DNA of 5,508 bases from Clostridiales bacterium UBA5888. Its GTDB lineage: Bacteria; Bacillota; Clostridia; Oscillospirales; Oscillospiraceae. The position numbers were made by a program, and so were the translations under genes. The stretch lies in contig DJEW01000029.1 in the NCBI GenBank assembly GCA_002431965.1, positions 7,164 through 12,671 of the forward strand. The letters run 5' to 3'. The notes beneath the pieces were generated by a model. That model was not told the DNA's origin. It was given only the letters and a program-made list of their open reading frames with translations, and did not search any database. This document shows, piece by piece, positions 3,758-5,508 of the stretch. Within the stretch, counting starts at the first letter, position 1, and the number at the start of each line of letters is the position of its first letter.

Positions 3758-5508
3758 ATGAGCGAAGCAGTCAACAGCCAGATGAACGACACCACGGAGC
3801 TTTCCGAGATTCTGCAGGTCCGCCGTGATAAGCTTACGGCGCTCCAGCAGGAGGGGAGAGATCCGTTTCAGAAGACAAAGTTTACGCGCAGCGCATGGTC
3901 GAGCCAGATAAAGGAAAACTATGACGCCTTTGAAGGCAAGACGGTCTCCGTCGCCGGACGCATAATGTCAAAGCGCGGCATGGGCAAGGCAATATTCTGC
4001 CATATCAAGGATGACAAGGGGCAGATACAGCTCTACGTCCGCTCTGATGCCGTCAGCGAGCAAGAGTTTGCGGACTTCCGCAAGTATGACATCGGCGACA
4101 TTGTCGGCGTCAGCGGCTACGTTTTCAAGACCAAGACCGAGGAGGTCTCCGTCCATGTAGAAAGGGCGGAGCTGCTTTCAAAGTCTCTGCGCCCTCTGCC
4201 GGAGAAGTTCCACGGCATGACCAATACTGAACTCAAGTACCGCCAGCGCTATGTCGATCTCATCGTCAACGACGACAGCCGCCGTAATTTTGAGATACGC
4301 TCCCGCTTTATCAGCTATGTACGCCGTTTTCTTGACGCCCGGGGTTATATGGAGGTCGAGACTCCTGTTCTCAACACCATCTCCGGCGGCGCGACCGCAC
4401 GCCCGTTCATCACGCACCACAACACGCTCGACATTGATATGTTCCTGCGCATCGCGACGGAGCTCAATCTCAAGCGCCTTATTGTCGGCGGCATTGAGCG
4501 CGTTTACGAGATAGGGCGCATCTTCCGCAACGAGGGCATGGACACACGCCACAATCCGGAGTTCACCACGGTCGAGCTTTACGAATCCTATGCGGATTTC
4601 AACGACATGATGGATCTTTTTGAAGAGCTGCTTTCCGGCGCGGCGATGGAGATACTCGGCACTTATGATGTCGCATGGCTCGGTCACGAGATCAGTCTTG
4701 CGCCGCCGTTCCGCCGCATGACGATGGCGGAGGCAGTGAAGGAGTATCTCGGCATTGACTTCATGGCTATATCCTCTGATGAGGAGGCTGTTGCCGCGGC
4801 GAGGAACGCCGGCGTGGACATGGATAAGGTCGAGCCGACCTGGGGACATGCGCTTTATGAATGCTTCGACCAGAAGGTCGAGGAGAAAATGATACAGCCC
4901 ACGTTCATCACCATGCACCCGGTCGATGTGTCGCCGCTGGCGAAGCGCAGCCCTGCCGATCCGCGCCTGACGGAGCGGTTTGAGCTTTTTATCTGCTGCA
5001 GCGAGATGGGCAATGCTTTTTCCGAGCTTAACGACCCCATTGACCAGAAACAGCGCTTCCTCAAGCAGGTCGAGCTTCGCGCCAAGGGCGATGATGAAGC
5101 GGGCATGATGGACGACGATTTCATCAATGCGCTCGAGTACGGTATGCCTCCCACGGGCGGACTTGGCATCGGTATTGACCGGTGCGTCATGCTTCTCACT
5201 GGGTGCAGCTCCATACGCGATGTCATCCTTTTCCCGACAATGAAGCCGTTGGACTCTGACAAGAAGGTTGAAAAGCGTGTTGAGGCTCCTGCGGAGGCTG
5301 CTCAGACGGCTCCCGAAGTCGAGGAAAAAATTGATTTTTCCAATGTTCAGATCGAGCCTCTGTTCCAAGATCAGGTCGATTTTGACACCTTCTCCAAGAG
5401 CGATTTCCGTGCCGTAAAGGTCAAGGAATGCGAAGCTGTGAAGAAGTCCAAAAAGCTCTTAAAGTTCGTTTTGGATGACGGAACCGGCGTAGATAGGGTC
5501 ATTTTGAG
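3758..5508 (+). CDS. lysS: Lysyl-tRNA synthetase, class II, with C-terminal tRNA-binding domain; 3' end cut by window
   Basis: This enzyme charges tRNA-Lys with lysine using ATP. The 583 residues in view run without a stop. The N-terminal OB-fold anticodon-binding domain spans about residues 60-145 (from VSVAGR at 63). The class II core then shows motif 1 (around RGYMEVETP, 195-203), the LysRS-type SGGATARPF segment, motif 2 (FRNEG at 256-260, then DTRHNPEF) and motif 3 (GGLGIGIDR, 467-475). A normal LysRS would end near ILFPTMKP, at residue 497. Here an Ala/Glu/Lys-rich linker (about 498-539) leads to a segment from residue 540 that resembles the Trbp111/MetRS C-terminal tRNA-binding OB-fold (FSKSDFRAVKV, then KKLLKFVLDDG). 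The window ends inside it. Start: ATG at 3758, 9 bases after AGGTGG (3743-3748). The gene lies 82 bp after greA and is probably expressed from that promoter, perhaps modulated by the hairpin at 3696-3727. LysRS identity is secure; the extension is assigned by motif resemblance only. Confidence 0.96.
   Translation, partial: MSEAVNSQMNDTTELSEILQVRRDKLTALQQEGRDPFQKTKFTRSAWSSQIKENYDAFEGKTVSVAGRIMSKRGMGKAIFCHIKDDKGQIQLYVRSDAVSEQEFADFRKYDIGDIVGVSGYVFKTKTEEVSVHVERAELLSKSLRPLPEKFHGMTNTELKYRQRYVDLIVNDDSRRNFEIRSRFISYVRRFLDARGYMEVETPVLNTISGGATARPFITHHNTLDIDMFLRIATELNLKRLIVGGIERVYEIGRIFRNEGMDTRHNPEFTTVELYESYADFNDMMDLFEELLSGAAMEILGTYDVAWLGHEISLAPPFRRMTMAEAVKEYLGIDFMAISSDEEAVAAARNAGVDMDKVEPTWGHALYECFDQKVEEKMIQPTFITMHPVDVSPLAKRSPADPRLTERFELFICCSEMGNAFSELNDPIDQKQRFLKQVELRAKGDDEAGMMDDDFINALEYGMPPTGGLGIGIDRCVMLLTGCSSIRDVILFPTMKPLDSDKKVEKRVEAPAEAAQTAPEVEEKIDFSNVQIEPLFQDQVDFDTFSKSDFRAVKVKECEAVKKSKKLLKFVLDDGTGVDRVIL

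Noticed and set aside
4178..5368. 396-residue open frame on the minus strand
   Set aside because: It lies entirely opposite lysS, whose class II motifs are unmistakable. Long antisense frames are expected opposite GC-rich genes, and its translation shows no recognisable domain.
5249..5374. Frameshift or readthrough explaining the LysRS extension
   Set aside because: The frame is continuous, with codon use like the synthetase core, and passes through a plausible linker into a domain-like sequence. No stop or shift is needed.

Overview
All genes in this window lie on the + strand. The window looks like a chromosomal housekeeping segment from a GC-rich, low-abundance-of-ATG-bias member of the Clostridia, most plausibly the Oscillospiraceae or a relative. 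This placement rests on strong Shine-Dalgarno sites, a consensus sigma-A promoter, GreA and LysRS protein sequences of Firmicutes type, and the pairing of M23 and S41 cell-envelope peptidases. It is an inference from sequence character, not a database match.

Layout. Positions 1-1703 hold two tandem M23 (LytM-type) peptidoglycan endopeptidase genes. The first is cut by the window start, so only its C-terminal catalytic domain is seen. The second is complete, with a signal peptide, a long coiled coil and a C-terminal M23 domain, an EnvC/CwlO-like architecture. The two catalytic domains are about 55% identical by hand alignment. A hairpin at 1731-1761 separates them from a membrane-anchored S41 (CtpA-type) PDZ protease at 1821-3071, which starts with TTG. 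That protease keeps the presumed catalytic Ser and Gln but has Arg where the general-base Lys is expected. A textbook sigma-A promoter (TTGACA, 17 bp, TATAAT) begins inside the S41 stop codon and drives greA (3184-3675). An 82-bp spacer with a perfect palindrome and a long hairpin follows. The window ends inside lysS (3758 to beyond the edge), a class II lysyl-tRNA synthetase with a C-terminal extension resembling the Trbp111/MetRS-type tRNA-binding domain.

How they fit together. The left half is a cell-wall remodelling module: coiled-coil M23 enzymes and S41 proteases often sit next to ftsE-ftsX in Firmicutes, so ftsEX may lie just upstream of the window. The right half is an information-processing pair, with transcript-cleavage factor GreA followed by LysRS, probably co-transcribed from the 3068-3096 promoter. 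I see no mobile element, CRISPR array, RNA gene or defence system. The points most worth following are the LysRS fusion and the altered S41 active site.
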